Numbered from the stretch's first letter, positions 1 through 8,862 are shown. The stretch is DNA of 64,000 nucleotides from Pseudomonas taetrolens (GCF_900475285.1 NZ_LS483370.1:882001-946000), one strand, 5' to 3'. Notes: generated from the sequence alone by a model not told the origin. Numbers and translations are program-made.

Positions 1-809
1 AAAATGGTACGGGTGGACAGGGCGACCACCACGATCATGGGCAGGTCGCGCACCTGAGAGAAGTTATACAGGCGTTCAACGTGATAAAGCCCGGACATGG
101 CGATGAAGCTGCCATAGCGCTCATTCAGGAACCTGATGAAGTTGGGCGCCTGGCTCACGTTCTGGCCGATGCGAATCGCCTCGGTCTGGGGGTATTGCAT
201 CAGCAGCGTACCATCGGTGCTGACAAGGCTGATGTTGCCATGTATGCCGACATCCAGGCCGCGTAACAGGCTAGTGAAGTAACTCAGTTTCATCTGGGCC
301 ACGGCCACCCCGCGAAACTCTCCATCCGGTCCTGACATGCGGCGGCTGAAGCGGATGCTCCAGTCATTCGGGGTGCGGCTTGCCTGAAAAGGATTGCTGA
401 TAAAAACCTCTTCATTGGCCATGGCCTGATGCACCTTGAACCAGGGTTGTTCCGTGAGGTTGAGGTCAGCTGGCTGGTCGGGGCGGGAGCTGCTAATCAG
501 CTTGCCCGAGGCGTCCACGACGAAAAAACCGTCACAGGACGGAAGCTCGGAGGTTCTGTCGAATAACAGCAATTGCCGGGTCGGGGAGGAGAGGGGTGTG
601 AGGACTCCGCTTTGCAGCAAGTTGGTCACACGCACCAGCGCGGAGTCATACAGGGTCACCGTGTTGCGGACATCGCGGTCGATCAACTGCACGATGTTCA
701 TCGTGGCACGCGTTGCCTCTTGTGCGGTATTACGGTACTCCCGGACCAGTAAGTAACTCACGATGCTCAAAATAGTGAGCACCGACAGCGCAGTGGCCCC
801 GACCAGCAT
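1..809 (-). CDS. Membrane-anchored dCache sensor protein, N-terminal part (runs off left edge)
   Basis: About 270 residues can be read on the minus strand. A short basic N-terminus (ITRRM) leads into one hydrophobic membrane segment (VGATALSVLTILSIVSYLLV), then a long extracytoplasmic region with double-Cache features, including DRDVRNTVTLYDSAL, FFVVDASGKLI, WSIRFSRRMSG and YNFSQVRDLPMIVVV. This architecture is known from membrane diguanylate cyclases, chemoreceptors and histidine kinases that sense small ligands in the periplasm. The output domain lies outside the window, so the class is not decided; a diguanylate cyclase is my first guess. The start is uncertain. I give the first in-frame ATG at 809, but it has no ribosome site and the membrane segment begins at once. 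A non-canonical ATT at 848, preceded by GAGGG, would add a cytoplasmic tail beginning IKYFPRSH. Confidence 0.7.
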   Translation of the reverse strand, partial: MLVGATALSVLTILSIVSYLLVREYRNTAQEATRATMNIVQLIDRDVRNTVTLYDSALVRVTNLLQSGVLTPLSSPTRQLLLFDRTSELPSCDGFFVVDASGKLISSSRPDQPADLNLTEQPWFKVHQAMANEEVFISNPFQASRTPNDWSIRFSRRMSGPDGEFRGVAVAQMKLSYFTSLLRGLDVGIHGNISLVSTDGTLLMQYPQTEAIRIGQNVSQAPNFIRFLNERYGSFIAMSGLYHVERLYNFSQVRDLPMIVVVALSTRTI

Positions 810-908
810 ACGACGCGTGATGATGTGGGAACGGGGAAAGTATTTAATGACGTGACCCTCATGGATGCGATGCGTGCATCGACATAATGTGTCGCCATTA
901 AGGCACAA

Positions 909-928
909 GGCCAGCTAAAAAGCTGGCC
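909..928 (-). terminator. Hairpin downstream of the OprD porin gene
   Basis: Perfect 8-bp stem (GGCCAGCT/AGCTGGCC) with an AAAA loop, just after the porin stop codon. The T-run following the stem is weak (TTGTG), so termination may be inefficient. Confidence 0.55.
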
Positions 929-941
929 CTGTGATCACGCT

Positions 942-2261
942 TTAAAACACATCGAGAGGATAGTCGATGATGACGCGGTACTCATCGACATCGTTGTCCA
1001 CGCTCTGGTAGGCATCATTGCCGCGGTTGGTTGCCCAGCGTAGGCCAACTGCCAGATCTTTGGCCTTGCCTTCCTGAATTACGTACTTGAGCCCCAGATC
1101 TCGCTCCCAGTGATGGGCGTTCTTGCCTTGCGGGTTGTACCAGTTGCCATAGCCGATGCTGTTCGGATCCGCCTTGGTCAGATCCAGCTCGCCTCGGGAG
1201 TACGAGGCGCTGGCGGTCAGGCCGGCAACTCCGAGGCCGCTGAAGTCATATTCGTATTGAAGCTTCCATGAGCGTTCGTTGGGGCCGTTGAAGTCCGAGT
1301 ACTGTTGCGAGTTATCGAGGTAAACACTGTCGCCCTGATTGATGTAGTCGAACGGGGTGTCGCCGTTGACCCGCTGGTAGGCCGCCGTCACAGTGTGCCC
1401 GGCCATCGCCACGGCGAGGTGCAGACTGAAGGTGTTGTTATTGATATCGCCCAACAGGGCCTTGCCAGTGTCCCGGGTGTGATAGAAATGCAGGCCTGGG
1501 TTCAGGCTGATGCTTTCATTCAGCGCATAGGTGTAATCCAGGTCGTAGTAATACTGATTCCAGACATCCTTCAACTCGGCGGCATATAAACTGCTGCTGA
1601 GCTCAGGAAGTGCGCTCCACGACGCGCCGGCCCAGGTCAGGTGTTTGATGGACTGGTCACCCAGGTCGCCGTAGGTGGTGGTCAGGCGGTGCACTCCGCT
1701 CTGGTTGTACGGTTTGTTGAAGCTGACCTGGCCTCCTTCAAACATCCAGCCGTCAAAGTGAGTGTTGGTCAGGCTCACACCGCGGAACGTTTGCGGGAGC
1801 ATGCGCGTTTCACCGCCGGCAATCACCGGGTTGGTCAAGAACAGGTCGCCGGCTTTGAGTTCAGTATCGAACGCGCGCATTTTCAGCGCTGCACCAGCTG
1901 TAGAGAAGGTCGTTGGGGCTTTGCCGCTGCCGTCACTGACCGGCAGGATGCTGCTGCCGTCGGTACCGCCGCCGCCGTCGAGTTTCAAGCCGAGCATGGC
2001 ATGCACGTCCAGGCCAAAACCCACCACGCCCTGGGTAAACCCCGATTCGAATTTGCCAAGAAACCCTTGGCCCCATTCTTTGCTGTCCTCGGCGTGCGGG
2101 CCACGGATGTCGTGGTTCATGTAGTAGTTGCGGGCGTGTAGCTTGAGGCTGGAGCCTTCAATGAAACCGTCTTTTGAGGCTTCGTCTTCTGCAGAGGCAA
2201 ATGTCGGGATCGTTGCAGCCAGGGCAATGAATAGTGGGCTGAGTTTGAGTGAGTGAATCAC
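942..2261 (-). CDS. OprD-family outer-membrane porin
   Basis: A 439-residue protein of the size usual for the OprD/OccD-OccK porin family, which forms 18-stranded beta-barrels for uptake of amino acids, small peptides or aromatic acids across the outer membrane. A signal peptide is seen at residues 1-24 (hydrophobic core [13 protein letters not shown], cleavage after SA). The mature part begins with the family's typical segment [17 protein letters not shown], and the chain ends in YPLDVF with the C-terminal Phe needed for barrel assembly. The start is GTG at 2261, preceded by AAGGAG. The substrate cannot be told from sequence. It stands alone, with its own 3' hairpin; a small exported-protein gene lies upstream in the same direction but is separated by a strong terminator. 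Confidence 0.92.
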   Translation of the reverse strand: MIHSLKLSPLFIALAATIPTFASAEDEASKDGFIEGSSLKLHARNYYMNHDIRGPHAEDSKEWGQGFLGKFESGFTQGVVGFGLDVHAMLGLKLDGGGGTDGSSILPVSDGSGKAPTTFSTAGAALKMRAFDTELKAGDLFLTNPVIAGGETRMLPQTFRGVSLTNTHFDGWMFEGGQVSFNKPYNQSGVHRLTTTYGDLGDQSIKHLTWAGASWSALPELSSSLYAAELKDVWNQYYYDLDYTYALNESISLNPGLHFYHTRDTGKALLGDINNNTFSLHLAVAMAGHTVTAAYQRVNGDTPFDYINQGDSVYLDNSQQYSDFNGPNERSWKLQYEYDFSGLGVAGLTASASYSRGELDLTKADPNSIGYGNWYNPQGKNAHHWERDLGLKYVIQEGKAKDLAVGLRWATNRGNDAYQSVDNDVDEYRVIIDYPLDVF

Positions 2262-2361
2262 TGTTGGAGAGCTCCTTGAGAATGGCGGAAATTTTTATTT
2301 TCTTTAGATAATTCCGTTCTTGTGCAAAGACGACCAGCGTTCTGACGGCTTTTTAACAAAC

Positions 2362-2390
2362 AAAAAAAAGCCGCTATGGTAGCGGCTTTT
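2362..2390 (-). terminator. Rho-independent terminator of the small exported-protein gene
   Basis: AAAAGCCGCT/AGCGGCTTTT stem with a 5-nt loop. On the minus strand it is followed by a run of eight T. It ends transcription of the gene at 2453-2677 and shields it from the porin gene. Confidence 0.85.
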
Positions 2391-2452
2391 GAAACAATCA
2401 GTCATGTTTTCATGTCATGGCTGATTGGGTCGGGAAGTCTTCAGGCGTGCGA

Positions 2453-2677
2453 TCAGCTGTCTTTGGATTGATCCTGAGGGCTGGTTGTAGCCTGTGTTTG
2501 CTGTGGTTTTGCGTCGTTTTGATGGCGTGCTGCGAGCTCCGCCTGGCTCTTCTCAAAAGCGGCCGCACGGGCTGCATTTTGTGCGACGAACGCTGGTGAT
2601 TCTTCCGCCATGGCCAAGGGCGACAATAACAAAGACGACAAAACGAAAACGCTGGCCATACCCATGCTGCTGGACAT
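2453..2677 (-). CDS. Small exported protein of unknown function (74 aa)
   Basis: The reading frame is open much further upstream, but the start at 2677 fits best: AAGAAGG lies 8 nt upstream and the product then begins with a clear signal peptide (MSSSMGMASVFVLSSLLLSPLAMA, given here in outline), cleaved before EESPAF. The mature part of about 50 residues is Ala/Gln/Lys rich and hydrophilic (AARAAAFEKSQAELAARHQ) and probably helical, ending in a low-complexity Gln/Thr/Ser tail. I do not recognise a domain. It is probably periplasmic. It is a single-gene unit with its own terminator. Confidence 0.6.
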   Translation of the reverse strand: MSSSMGMASVFVLSSLLLSPLAMAEESPAFVAQNAARAAAFEKSQAELAARHQNDAKPQQTQATTSPQDQSKDS

Positions 2678-2951
2678 TTCAAAGACCTTCTTGCTGAGCA
2701 AGTTATGTGTGGTGCGATCAAAATATAGCGCTCTCACACCGTGAAAAAGCCCTGTTCTGGACAAGCACTTTTGCGTAATGGGTAACAAAGCAGGGGAGTG
2801 GCGGGCTAGACACATCGCCCAGAGCAGGGCGGGTTCAGGCGGTAAATGGATGAGCCGGTAATTGTGCGCCAGGCATCAAGAAGTGCACAGGGCGGCCGAC
2901 TGTTTTAGAAAGTGCGGGCGCGCAGGGGCGTTCCTGATTCGGGAGGTGCTT

Positions 2952-3287
2952 ATGGTTTTATCGTCGAAACGCTTGGCTGCGTGCGCAGTGTTCTGGTTCT
3001 CGATGCAGGCGTGTGCGCAACCGAACATCTCAAGTGGGATGATGGTGCTTCAGGGCGCGGTGGTTGAGTCAGGATGCGAGACAGGAACCGTGGGTTCGAT
3101 AGATTTCGGGGCTCTAACCCGGCTGGTCGAGGTCGCTCCCCGGGTAATGCTTGCCGTTAATATGGCCCGCGAAGGGTGTGGTATCGATGTTGTACCGTTC
3201 GTCACCTCTTTTCAGCTTATACAGCCCTCGGCGTACAACGAAGATGCATACGGGAGCAAAGGGATCGTGACGATTTCCTACCTATGA
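2952..3287 (+). CDS. Small secreted protein resembling a type-1 fimbrial subunit (111 aa)
   Basis: ATG at 2952 follows a GGGAGG ribosome site; the upstream in-frame extension has no signal. Residues 1-22 look like a signal peptide ending ACA. The mature part contains GAVVESGCETG, which resembles the first strand of FimA-type pilins (GxVVExxC), a second Cys (REGCGIDV) that could form the usual pilin disulfide, and a C-terminal GSKGIVTISYL close to the conserved ending of such subunits. At about 90 mature residues it is shorter than a normal pilin of about 150, and no chaperone or usher gene is nearby. It may be an orphan or shortened fimbrial-like protein. The family assignment is tentative. 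Confidence 0.5.
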   Translation: MVLSSKRLAACAVFWFSMQACAQPNISSGMMVLQGAVVESGCETGTVGSIDFGALTRLVEVAPRVMLAVNMAREGCGIDVVPFVTSFQLIQPSAYNEDAYGSKGIVTISYL

Positions 3288-3372
3288 CTGCAACGCCGGA
3301 GAATCAGACAGGTATACTGCGCGGTCTTGCGCCACTTGGCCCGATACATTTACTGCATTCTCCGGAGCTTTC

Positions 3373-3618
3373 ATGACTTCCCCTACACAACCGACGGCTC
3401 CTGACGCCCTGGACACTGAACAGGTTGAAACTGAAACCGCGCAGAACACTCCGGCAAAACCGGCGATTCCTGCGTTTACCTTTCCGTTCAAACCGTCAGC
3501 CTTTGCCAAGGCCAAGACAGAAGGCCAAGCGTATTACCAGAAGGGGAATTCGGGCCATCACCACAAAACCCCTGACGCTCCGCCTCACGGCACACGTAAA
3601 ACCATGGGCAAGCGTTGA
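3373..3618 (+). CDS. Small conserved hypothetical protein (81 aa)
   Basis: ATG at 3373 is preceded by CGGAG at good spacing. The product is low in complexity: an acidic Thr/Pro-rich N-terminus (TSPTQPTAPDALDTEQVETE), a central IPAFTFPFKPSAFAKAK motif, and a basic His-rich tail (GHHHKTPDAPPHGTRKTMGKR). No signal peptide or membrane segment is seen, so it should be cytoplasmic and largely disordered. It ends 20 bp from the convergent acetyltransferase gene. I recognise no domain. It is kept as a gene because of its ribosome site and its separation from both neighbours. Confidence 0.6.
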   Translation: MTSPTQPTAPDALDTEQVETETAQNTPAKPAIPAFTFPFKPSAFAKAKTEGQAYYQKGNSGHHHKTPDAPPHGTRKTMGKR

Positions 3619-3637
3619 TTTAACGTCGGCTCCTCGT

Positions 3638-4111
3638 TCACAGCTCGACGCGTTGAACCTGAACCATGCCGGCTCGCTCATACATTCGGCGAGCCCGCAC
3701 GTTGCTCTGCATGACCTTCAGGTCAACCCAGGGCTCACCGCGCTGTTTGTATGCCTCAAAGACCTGCGCCAGCAGTGCTCTGCCAATTCCTTGCCCTTGA
3801 TAGCGCGCGTGTACGACCAAGTCCTTGAGATAAGCGCTGGTCCAGCCATGTGCCACTCCGATCACGTCCCCGTCACGCATTGCGATAAAGCACAGCTGCG
3901 GGTCGTATTCGGCATCCCGACGCCAGCGCTGAGACCAGATATCAAAAGGTTCGACGCTGCCGCTGGCGTCGGCATATCCCAGGCGGAGCAAGGCATGGAC
4001 GGGCAGTAGCAGGTCATCGCACAGGGCCACAAGGCTGACATGCGCTGGCCATTGCACAGCGTTGAGCGCAACCCTCAGGTCTTTGCGCAACAGCAGGCAC
4101 TCAGTGTTCAT
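3638..4111 (-). CDS. GNAT-family N-acetyltransferase
   Basis: The 157-residue product carries the GNAT fold signature in its second half: strand beta-4 with YLKDLVVHARYQGQGIGRALL, which contains the acetyl-CoA pyrophosphate loop Q-x-x-G-x-G, followed by VDLKVMQSNVRARRMYERAGM, the usual N-x-x-A-x-x-x-Y-x-x-x-G-F/M element. The acceptor substrate cannot be predicted. It lies 4 bp downstream of cheV on the same strand and is therefore probably cotranscribed with it, although no functional link is known. Confidence 0.85.
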   Translation of the reverse strand: MNTECLLLRKDLRVALNAVQWPAHVSLVALCDDLLLPVHALLRLGYADASGSVEPFDIWSQRWRRDAEYDPQLCFIAMRDGDVIGVAHGWTSAYLKDLVVHARYQGQGIGRALLAQVFEAYKQRGEPWVDLKVMQSNVRARRMYERAGMVQVQRVEL

Positions 4112-4115
4112 CGGT

Positions 4116-5015
4116 TCAGTAACCTTGTTCGGTCACTGTGCGAGCGGCAAGGATCAGGCATTGGGTCAGCTCGGGTGACGAGAACTTGGTCAGTACAGCG
4201 TTGGCCCCGGCCAGGCGCGCCTTCTCACTGTTCATCGCGCTGTTCAGCGAGGTGTGGAGCAGCACGTAAAGGTGGGCAAAGTCCGGGGTGTCGCGCACGG
4301 TCCGGGTGAAAGCGTAGCCGTCCATTTCCGACATTTCGATGTCAGACACCAGCACGTTGATCTGGTCCGGGGTGCCCTGCAGTTCCAGCAGGCGCTCTAT
4401 AGCTTCTTTCGCGCTGCGCGCCGTGTGGCAATGCAGTCCCAGATTGCGCAGGGTTATGACCGATTGTTGCAGCGCCACCTGGCTGTCATCCACCACCAGG
4501 ATTCGTGCGTTGGCCAGTAGTTGTGCCTCTTCAGGACTCAAGGCTGGCGGGGTCGCCTCCACGCGGGCGGGGGTAATACCGTGGATCACTTTTTCAATAT
4601 CGAGTACTTGCACAATTACGCCATCGACCTGGGTGACACCGGTAATGTATGAACGCTTGCCGGAGCCGTAGGGCGGCGGGCGAATATCGGTGCTCAAGCA
4701 ATGGATGATTTTGCTCACCGACTGCACGTGCAAACCCTGTTTGGAGCGGCTGACATCCGTGACGATCAGGCAGCCGCCTGCTGGATCCAGCAACGGTTGT
4801 TCACCGATGGCACGGCTCAAGTCGATCACCGACAAAGAGGCACCGCGCAACACGGCAATGCCTTTTACGTGAGGATGCGACTCGGGCATTTTCGTCAGCG
4901 GTGGGCAGGGGATGATTTCACTGACTTTCAACAGGTTGATCGCCATCAGCTTACCGCTGCGCAAGGTAAACAGCAGCAGCGAAAGTGAATCTGCGCGAGC
5001 GGTGTGGGATGACAT
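4116..5015 (-). CDS. cheV: Chemotaxis coupling protein CheV (CheW domain plus receiver)
   Basis: The 299-residue protein joins two domains. Residues about 10-155 form a CheW-like coupling domain (GKLMAINLLKVSEIIP, GIAVLRGASLSVIDLS, YITGVTQVDGVIVQVLDIEKV) that links chemoreceptors to the CheA kinase. Residues about 170-290 form a response-regulator receiver with the acidic pair in ILVVDDSQ, the phospho-acceptor Asp in VLVSDIEMSEMDG, a Thr/Ser-type switch residue (LLHTSL) and the conserved Lys in VLTKFSS. CheV proteins tune the array by being phosphorylated by CheA. Length and domain order are normal for the family. Other che genes are not in the window. Confidence 0.93.
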   Translation of the reverse strand: MSSHTARADSLSLLLFTLRSGKLMAINLLKVSEIIPCPPLTKMPESHPHVKGIAVLRGASLSVIDLSRAIGEQPLLDPAGGCLIVTDVSRSKQGLHVQSVSKIIHCLSTDIRPPPYGSGKRSYITGVTQVDGVIVQVLDIEKVIHGITPARVEATPPALSPEEAQLLANARILVVDDSQVALQQSVITLRNLGLHCHTARSAKEAIERLLELQGTPDQINVLVSDIEMSEMDGYAFTRTVRDTPDFAHLYVLLHTSLNSAMNSEKARLAGANAVLTKFSSPELTQCLILAARTVTEQGY

Positions 5016-5124
5016 AAAAACCTTCTAAAAACCAAGAGTGGCGGGCAATAGAGGGTTATCGACCTCTAAGCCTATTCCTGTAGCGCTGTTCTAGGCTGCA
5101 GGTATTGCGCGACTGCTGCCCAGT

Positions 5125-5201
5125 CGGACGCGGCCTCGTTCTACTCGACCGCTGCTACGCAGATTGCGTAGCAGTTGACGAGTGCAACGAGGCTACGTCC
5201 G
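5125..5201. repeat. 77-bp imperfect palindrome (REP-like intergenic hairpin)
   Basis: Arms CGGACGcgGCCTCGTT (5125-5140) and AACGAGGCtACGTCCG (5186-5201) pair at 14 of 16 positions. Inside them a second stem pairs ACTCG...GCTGCTACGCA with TGCGTAGCAG...CGAGT, leaving a loop of only a few bases. It fills the gap between the norR 3' end and cheV and resembles the dispersed GC-rich palindromes of Pseudomonas genomes. It could act as a transcription or mRNA-stability barrier. No T-run follows. Confidence 0.65.
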
Positions 5202-5216
5202 GCGTTGGAGTAGTCG

Positions 5217-6761
5217 TTATTTCAATCCCAAACGCTTGGCCATCCGCCCCAGGTTGGCCCGGTCCAGCCCCAGTTCGCGAGCGGCACTCGCCCAGTTGTG
5301 TTGATGACGCTCCAGGCAGGCCCTGATGATCTGGCGCTGATAGTTTTCAGTGGCCAGGCGCAGATCGCCTGTAGCGTGCGGCACCTGTTCGGGTGCTTCC
5401 ACGGCTGCGGCCCGGGTGGTTGTGGGCAAGTCCAGGTCAGCGGCGGTCAAGGTCAGGATGCGCGGGCGTGTGGTGCAATTACCCAGTGCCTTGAGCGCAC
5501 TGCGGCCAATCAGGTGTTCCAGTTCGCGCACGTTGCCCGGCCATGGGTAATGCACCAGAGCCGCTTGCGCGTCGGGGCTCAGGCGCAAGCTGCCCAGGCC
5601 CATGCGAGAGCGGTTCTGCTCGAGAAAGAAACCGCTCAACAGCAGCACGTCGCGCCCGCGCTCACGCAGAGCGGGCACATTGAGCGGGTAAACACTCAGG
5701 CGATGATAAAAGTCGGCACGGTAGCGACCGCTGCGCACTTCTTCGGCCAGATCGCGGTTGGTCGCGGCGATCAGGCGCACATCGACCTGGTGTTCCAGGT
5801 CTGAACCCAGGCGCTGCAATTGCCCGCTCTGCAGCACCCGCAGCAGTTTGGCCTGAACCGTCAGTGACAGCTCGCCGACTTCATCCAGAAACAGGGTGCC
5901 GCCATTGGCCAGTTCGAATTTGCCCCGCCGGTCCTGGGTCGCCCCGGTAAAAGCGCCGCGTACATGGCCAAACAACTCGCTTTCCACCAGGGTGTCGGGG
6001 AGTGCCGCGCAGTTCAGGCTGATCATGGGTTTATCGGCCCGTGGCGAAGCCGCGTGAATGGCGTTGGCCACCAGTTCTTTGCCAACCCCGGTTTCGCCGG
6101 TGATCAGCACGGTCAGGTCGCTGCCACCCACCAGGGCGATTTCTTCGAGCAGGCGCTTGTGGACTTTGCTCTGGCCGATCAGCTCTTTGTTTGGCGAGCC
6201 GTTGGCCTGTCGATAGAGCTCGGCTCTCTGTTGCTCGTCTTCGACCCGCAAGGCCAGGCGCTCGATGCGCTGAACGACATTGACTGTCGCGCCAGCAAGG
6301 CTGGCAAACGCCTGCAGGTCATCCAGATCAATCGGCTCAAAGCGCTTCGGGTCCAGAGCATCCAGGGTCAGCAGGCCCCAGGGGCGTTCGTCGACAAACA
6401 GTGGGCAGCCCATGCAATCGTGCACCTCGAGATGTTCGGTCAAGCCATCGACCAGGCCGTCGTAAGGGTCTGGCAGCTCACAGTTGCTGGGGAATCGAGT
6501 GGGGCCGGGACCGCTGAGCAGTGCTTCGAAACGTGGGTGCTCGCTGACTTTAAAGCGTCGCCCCAGCGTATCGAGGCTCAAGCCATCGACGGCCAGCGGT
6601 ACCAGCCACTCACCATCAAGGCGCAGAAGTGCCGCGGCATCACAGGGAAGCAGGGCGCGCAAGGTTTGCAGCAGGCGTCGGTAACGCTCGCTTTCTGGCA
6701 GGTCGCGTGACAGGTCAGCGACCAAGGGAAGGAGTGCTGTTAACAAAGGTTTTGCAGTCAT
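5217..6761 (-). CDS. norR: Nitric-oxide-responsive sigma-54 activator NorR (FhpR-like)
   Basis: The 514 residues contain, in order: a GAF domain (about 1-180) that in NorR holds the non-haem iron sensing NO; an AAA+ sigma-54-interaction domain (about 195-430) with Walker A GETGVGKE, the GAFTGA loop that contacts sigma-54, Walker B-type [12 protein letters not shown] and the arginine-finger region; and a Fis-type helix-turn-helix at the C-terminus ([26 protein letters not shown], given in outline). Length is typical. Start ATG at 6761 has GAGG upstream. It is divergent from hmp, with two GT-N7-AC operator-like sites in between, as in NorR- or FhpR-controlled NO detoxification loci. It should activate hmp when NO is present. 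Confidence 0.95.
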   Translation of the reverse strand: MTAKPLLTALLPLVADLSRDLPESERYRRLLQTLRALLPCDAAALLRLDGEWLVPLAVDGLSLDTLGRRFKVSEHPRFEALLSGPGPTRFPSNCELPDPYDGLVDGLTEHLEVHDCMGCPLFVDERPWGLLTLDALDPKRFEPIDLDDLQAFASLAGATVNVVQRIERLALRVEDEQQRAELYRQANGSPNKELIGQSKVHKRLLEEIALVGGSDLTVLITGETGVGKELVANAIHAASPRADKPMISLNCAALPDTLVESELFGHVRGAFTGATQDRRGKFELANGGTLFLDEVGELSLTVQAKLLRVLQSGQLQRLGSDLEHQVDVRLIAATNRDLAEEVRSGRYRADFYHRLSVYPLNVPALRERGRDVLLLSGFFLEQNRSRMGLGSLRLSPDAQAALVHYPWPGNVRELEHLIGRSALKALGNCTTRPRILTLTAADLDLPTTTRAAAVEAPEQVPHATGDLRLATENYQRQIIRACLERHQHNWASAARELGLDRANLGRMAKRLGLK

Positions 6762-6774
6762 TTTGACCTCATGT

Positions 6775-6787
6775 AGTCGAAGTGACT
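6775..6787. promoter_or_regulatory. Probable NorR binding site 1
   Basis: AGTC-N5-GACT dyad, which matches the NorR core GT-N7-AC. It lies in the norR/hmp intergenic region, about 80 bp upstream of the candidate sigma-54 promoter. Confidence 0.65.
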
Positions 6788-6800
6788 ATAAAGCAGCTAG

Positions 6801-6813
6801 AGTCATAATGACT
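6801..6813. promoter_or_regulatory. Probable NorR binding site 2
   Basis: A second AGTC-N5-GACT dyad, followed like the first by AT. Its centre is 26 bp from that of site 1. Paired sites suit the hexameric enhancer-binding protein. Confidence 0.65.
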
Positions 6814-6853
6814 ATCTTTGTTATAAGCTGCTGATTTTAAAGGATATAAATGT

Positions 6854-6869
6854 TGGCATGAAAGCTGAT
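6854..6869 (+). promoter_or_regulatory. Candidate sigma-54 promoter of hmp
   Basis: TGGCATG-N4-CTGAT resembles the -24/-12 consensus TGGCACG-N4-TTGCW. The -24 GG is perfect and the spacing is right, but the -12 GC is GA here. Transcription would start near 6880, leaving a short leader before the hmp ATG at 6917. Confidence 0.5.
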
Positions 6870-6916
6870 TGGTAAAAGGCAGTTCAGTTAATGTCTACGT
6901 ACTCAGGAGTCACTCT

Positions 6917-8098
6917 ATGCTTACTGCTCAGGACCGTGCCATCGTCAAATCTACAGTGCCCCTGCTGGAAAGCGGTGGCGAAGCCTTGATCACCCACTTT
7001 TACCGCATGATGCTTTCAGAGCATCCCGAGGTCCGCTCCCTATTCAATCAGGCGAATCAGGCCAGTGGGGATCAACCGCGAGCGCTGGCTAATGGCGTAT
7101 TAATGTATGCCCGGCACATCGATCAGCTCGACCAATTGGGCGATCTGGTGGCCAAGATCATCAACAAGCACGTTGCCCTGCAAATCCTCCCCGAGCATTA
7201 CCCGATTGTCGGCAGCTGTTTGCTGCGGGCGATTGAGGAAGTCCTGGGCAGTGACATTGCCACGCCTGAAGTGCTCGCCGCTTGGGGCGCAGCCTATAAC
7301 CAATTGGCCGATATCCTGATTGGTGCCGAAGCGGCCATCTATGACGAAAAAGCGGCAGCCCCTGGCGGCTGGCGGGGTGGACGTGCGTTCAAGCTGGCCA
7401 CCAGGGTCCAGGAAAGCGCAGAAATCACCTCGTTCTATTTCCGTCCTGTGGATCAGCAACCGATTCTCGATTTCGCACCGGGTCAGTACATCGGTATGAA
7501 GTTGATGATTGATGGCGAAGAAGTTCGCCGCAACTATTCATTGTCGGCATTGGCTCAGGTTGGCCATTATCGCATCAGCGTCAAGCGCGAAGCCGGTGGT
7601 GTGGTGTCGAACTACCTGCATGATCGCCTGCAGGTCGGTGACACCCTGGAGCTGTTCCCGCCGGCTGGCGAATTCACGCTGACCGCCAGCGAAAAACCGC
7701 TGGTGCTGATCAGTGGCGGTGTGGGCATTACCCCGACGCTGTCGATGCTGGAGGCCGCATTGGCGACCCAGCGCCCAATTCACTTCATTCACTGCGCCCG
7801 CAATGCCAATGTGCACGCGTTTCGCAGCTGGGTCGATGAGCTGGCTGAGCAGCACCCGCAACTGCAGCGCTTCTACTGTTATGCAGAGTCGGACGAGCAG
7901 GGGCCTGTGGCCGATCACGTGGGCCTGCTGACCGAGGACGTGCTCGCCAAGTGGCTGCCCCAAGAGCGTGATGTCGATGCTTACTTCCTGGGCCCTAAAG
8001 GGTTCATGAGCGTGGTCAAGCGCCAGCTCAAGGCGTTGGGTGTGCCAGAGAAGCAAAGCCGCTATGAGTTCTTCGGCCCGGCTGCAGCCCTGGAGTAA
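6917..8098 (+). CDS. hmp: Flavohaemoprotein Hmp, nitric oxide dioxygenase
   Basis: The 393-residue protein oxidises NO to nitrate using O2 and NAD(P)H, protecting respiration from nitrosative stress. An N-terminal globin domain (about 1-140) holds the proximal haem His in KIINKHVALQ. It is followed by an FAD-binding ferredoxin-reductase domain with RNYSLSA, and an NAD-binding domain with LISGGVGITPTLSML and the C-terminal YEFFGPA. I start at ATG 6917 (AGGAG 8 nt upstream, protein begins MLTAQDRAIVK as in the family) rather than at an upstream in-frame codon. It is controlled by the divergent norR. Confidence 0.96.
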   Translation: MLTAQDRAIVKSTVPLLESGGEALITHFYRMMLSEHPEVRSLFNQANQASGDQPRALANGVLMYARHIDQLDQLGDLVAKIINKHVALQILPEHYPIVGSCLLRAIEEVLGSDIATPEVLAAWGAAYNQLADILIGAEAAIYDEKAAAPGGWRGGRAFKLATRVQESAEITSFYFRPVDQQPILDFAPGQYIGMKLMIDGEEVRRNYSLSALAQVGHYRISVKREAGGVVSNYLHDRLQVGDTLELFPPAGEFTLTASEKPLVLISGGVGITPTLSMLEAALATQRPIHFIHCARNANVHAFRSWVDELAEQHPQLQRFYCYAESDEQGPVADHVGLLTEDVLAKWLPQERDVDAYFLGPKGFMSVVKRQLKALGVPEKQSRYEFFGPAAALE

Positions 8099-8294
8099 CC
8101 TGCCCGGGCGGTACCCATCCTGGGGGGCGAGGCAATCTCGCTCCCTCAGCATTCCCCCCCTTAATCTTCCATTAATCCCCCTGCGACACGTTCCGTGCAC
8201 AGTTCTCATACATTCAGGCCGTGGCTCTGGGTGTAAACTGTGCGGTTTGTGAAAGCTGCAAAACCACCGACACAATCAGGTTAAGGGACGCGGG

Positions 8295-8795
8295 ATGACG
8301 GAAGACATGATGCGGTTGGGCCGGGAGAAGCGTTTTCTGGTCCTGCTGGGGTTGATCTGCCTGGCACTGATCGGCGGTGCGCTGTACATGCAAATCGTGC
8401 TCGGTGAGGCGCCTTGCCCGCTGTGCATCCTGCAGCGTTACGCCTTGCTGTTTATCGCGATTTTCGCCTTTATTGGCGCGGCAATGCCTACCCGGCGTAG
8501 CCTCACGGTGTTTGAAGGATTGGTGGTGCTCAGCGCCATCGGAGGGATTGTCGCCGCCGGGCGTCACGTTTATATCCTGGCCAATCCGGCGGTCAGCTGT
8601 GGCCTGGATGTGTTGCAGCCGATTGTGGACGGCCTGCCTCTGGCAGCGGTTTTCCCGTTGGGGTTCCAGGTTGACGGCTTTTGCTCGACGGCCTATCCGC
8701 CGGTCTTCGGTCTGTCGCTGGCGCAGTGGGCATTGCTTGCCTTCGTGTTAACCAGCGTACTGGTGCCGCTGGGTATTTACCGGAATCGCAAATAA
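8295..8795 (+). CDS. dsbB: Disulfide bond formation protein DsbB
   Basis: A 166-residue inner-membrane protein that re-oxidises periplasmic DsbA and passes the electrons to ubiquinone. Four hydrophobic segments are visible. The first periplasmic loop has the redox pair C41-P-L-C44 followed by ILQRYA, which contains the quinone-interacting Arg. The second loop has the other Cys pair (VSCGLD and GFCSTAY). Length and topology fit the family. It is a single gene closed by a strong terminator at 8826-8862 and lies upstream of the cyo oxidase operon. Confidence 0.95.
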   Translation: MTEDMMRLGREKRFLVLLGLICLALIGGALYMQIVLGEAPCPLCILQRYALLFIAIFAFIGAAMPTRRSLTVFEGLVVLSAIGGIVAAGRHVYILANPAVSCGLDVLQPIVDGLPLAAVFPLGFQVDGFCSTAYPPVFGLSLAQWALLAFVLTSVLVPLGIYRNRK

Positions 8796-8825
8796 TCCCT
8801 CCCGGACGACTGAGTCCGGCAGGCG

Positions 8826-8862
8826 GCCCCGTACCTCTGATGGCGGTACGGGGCTTTTTTTT
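8826..8862 (+). terminator. Rho-independent terminator of dsbB
   Basis: Perfect 10-bp stem GCCCCGTACC/GGTACGGGGC with a 9-nt loop, followed by eight T. Confidence 0.93.
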
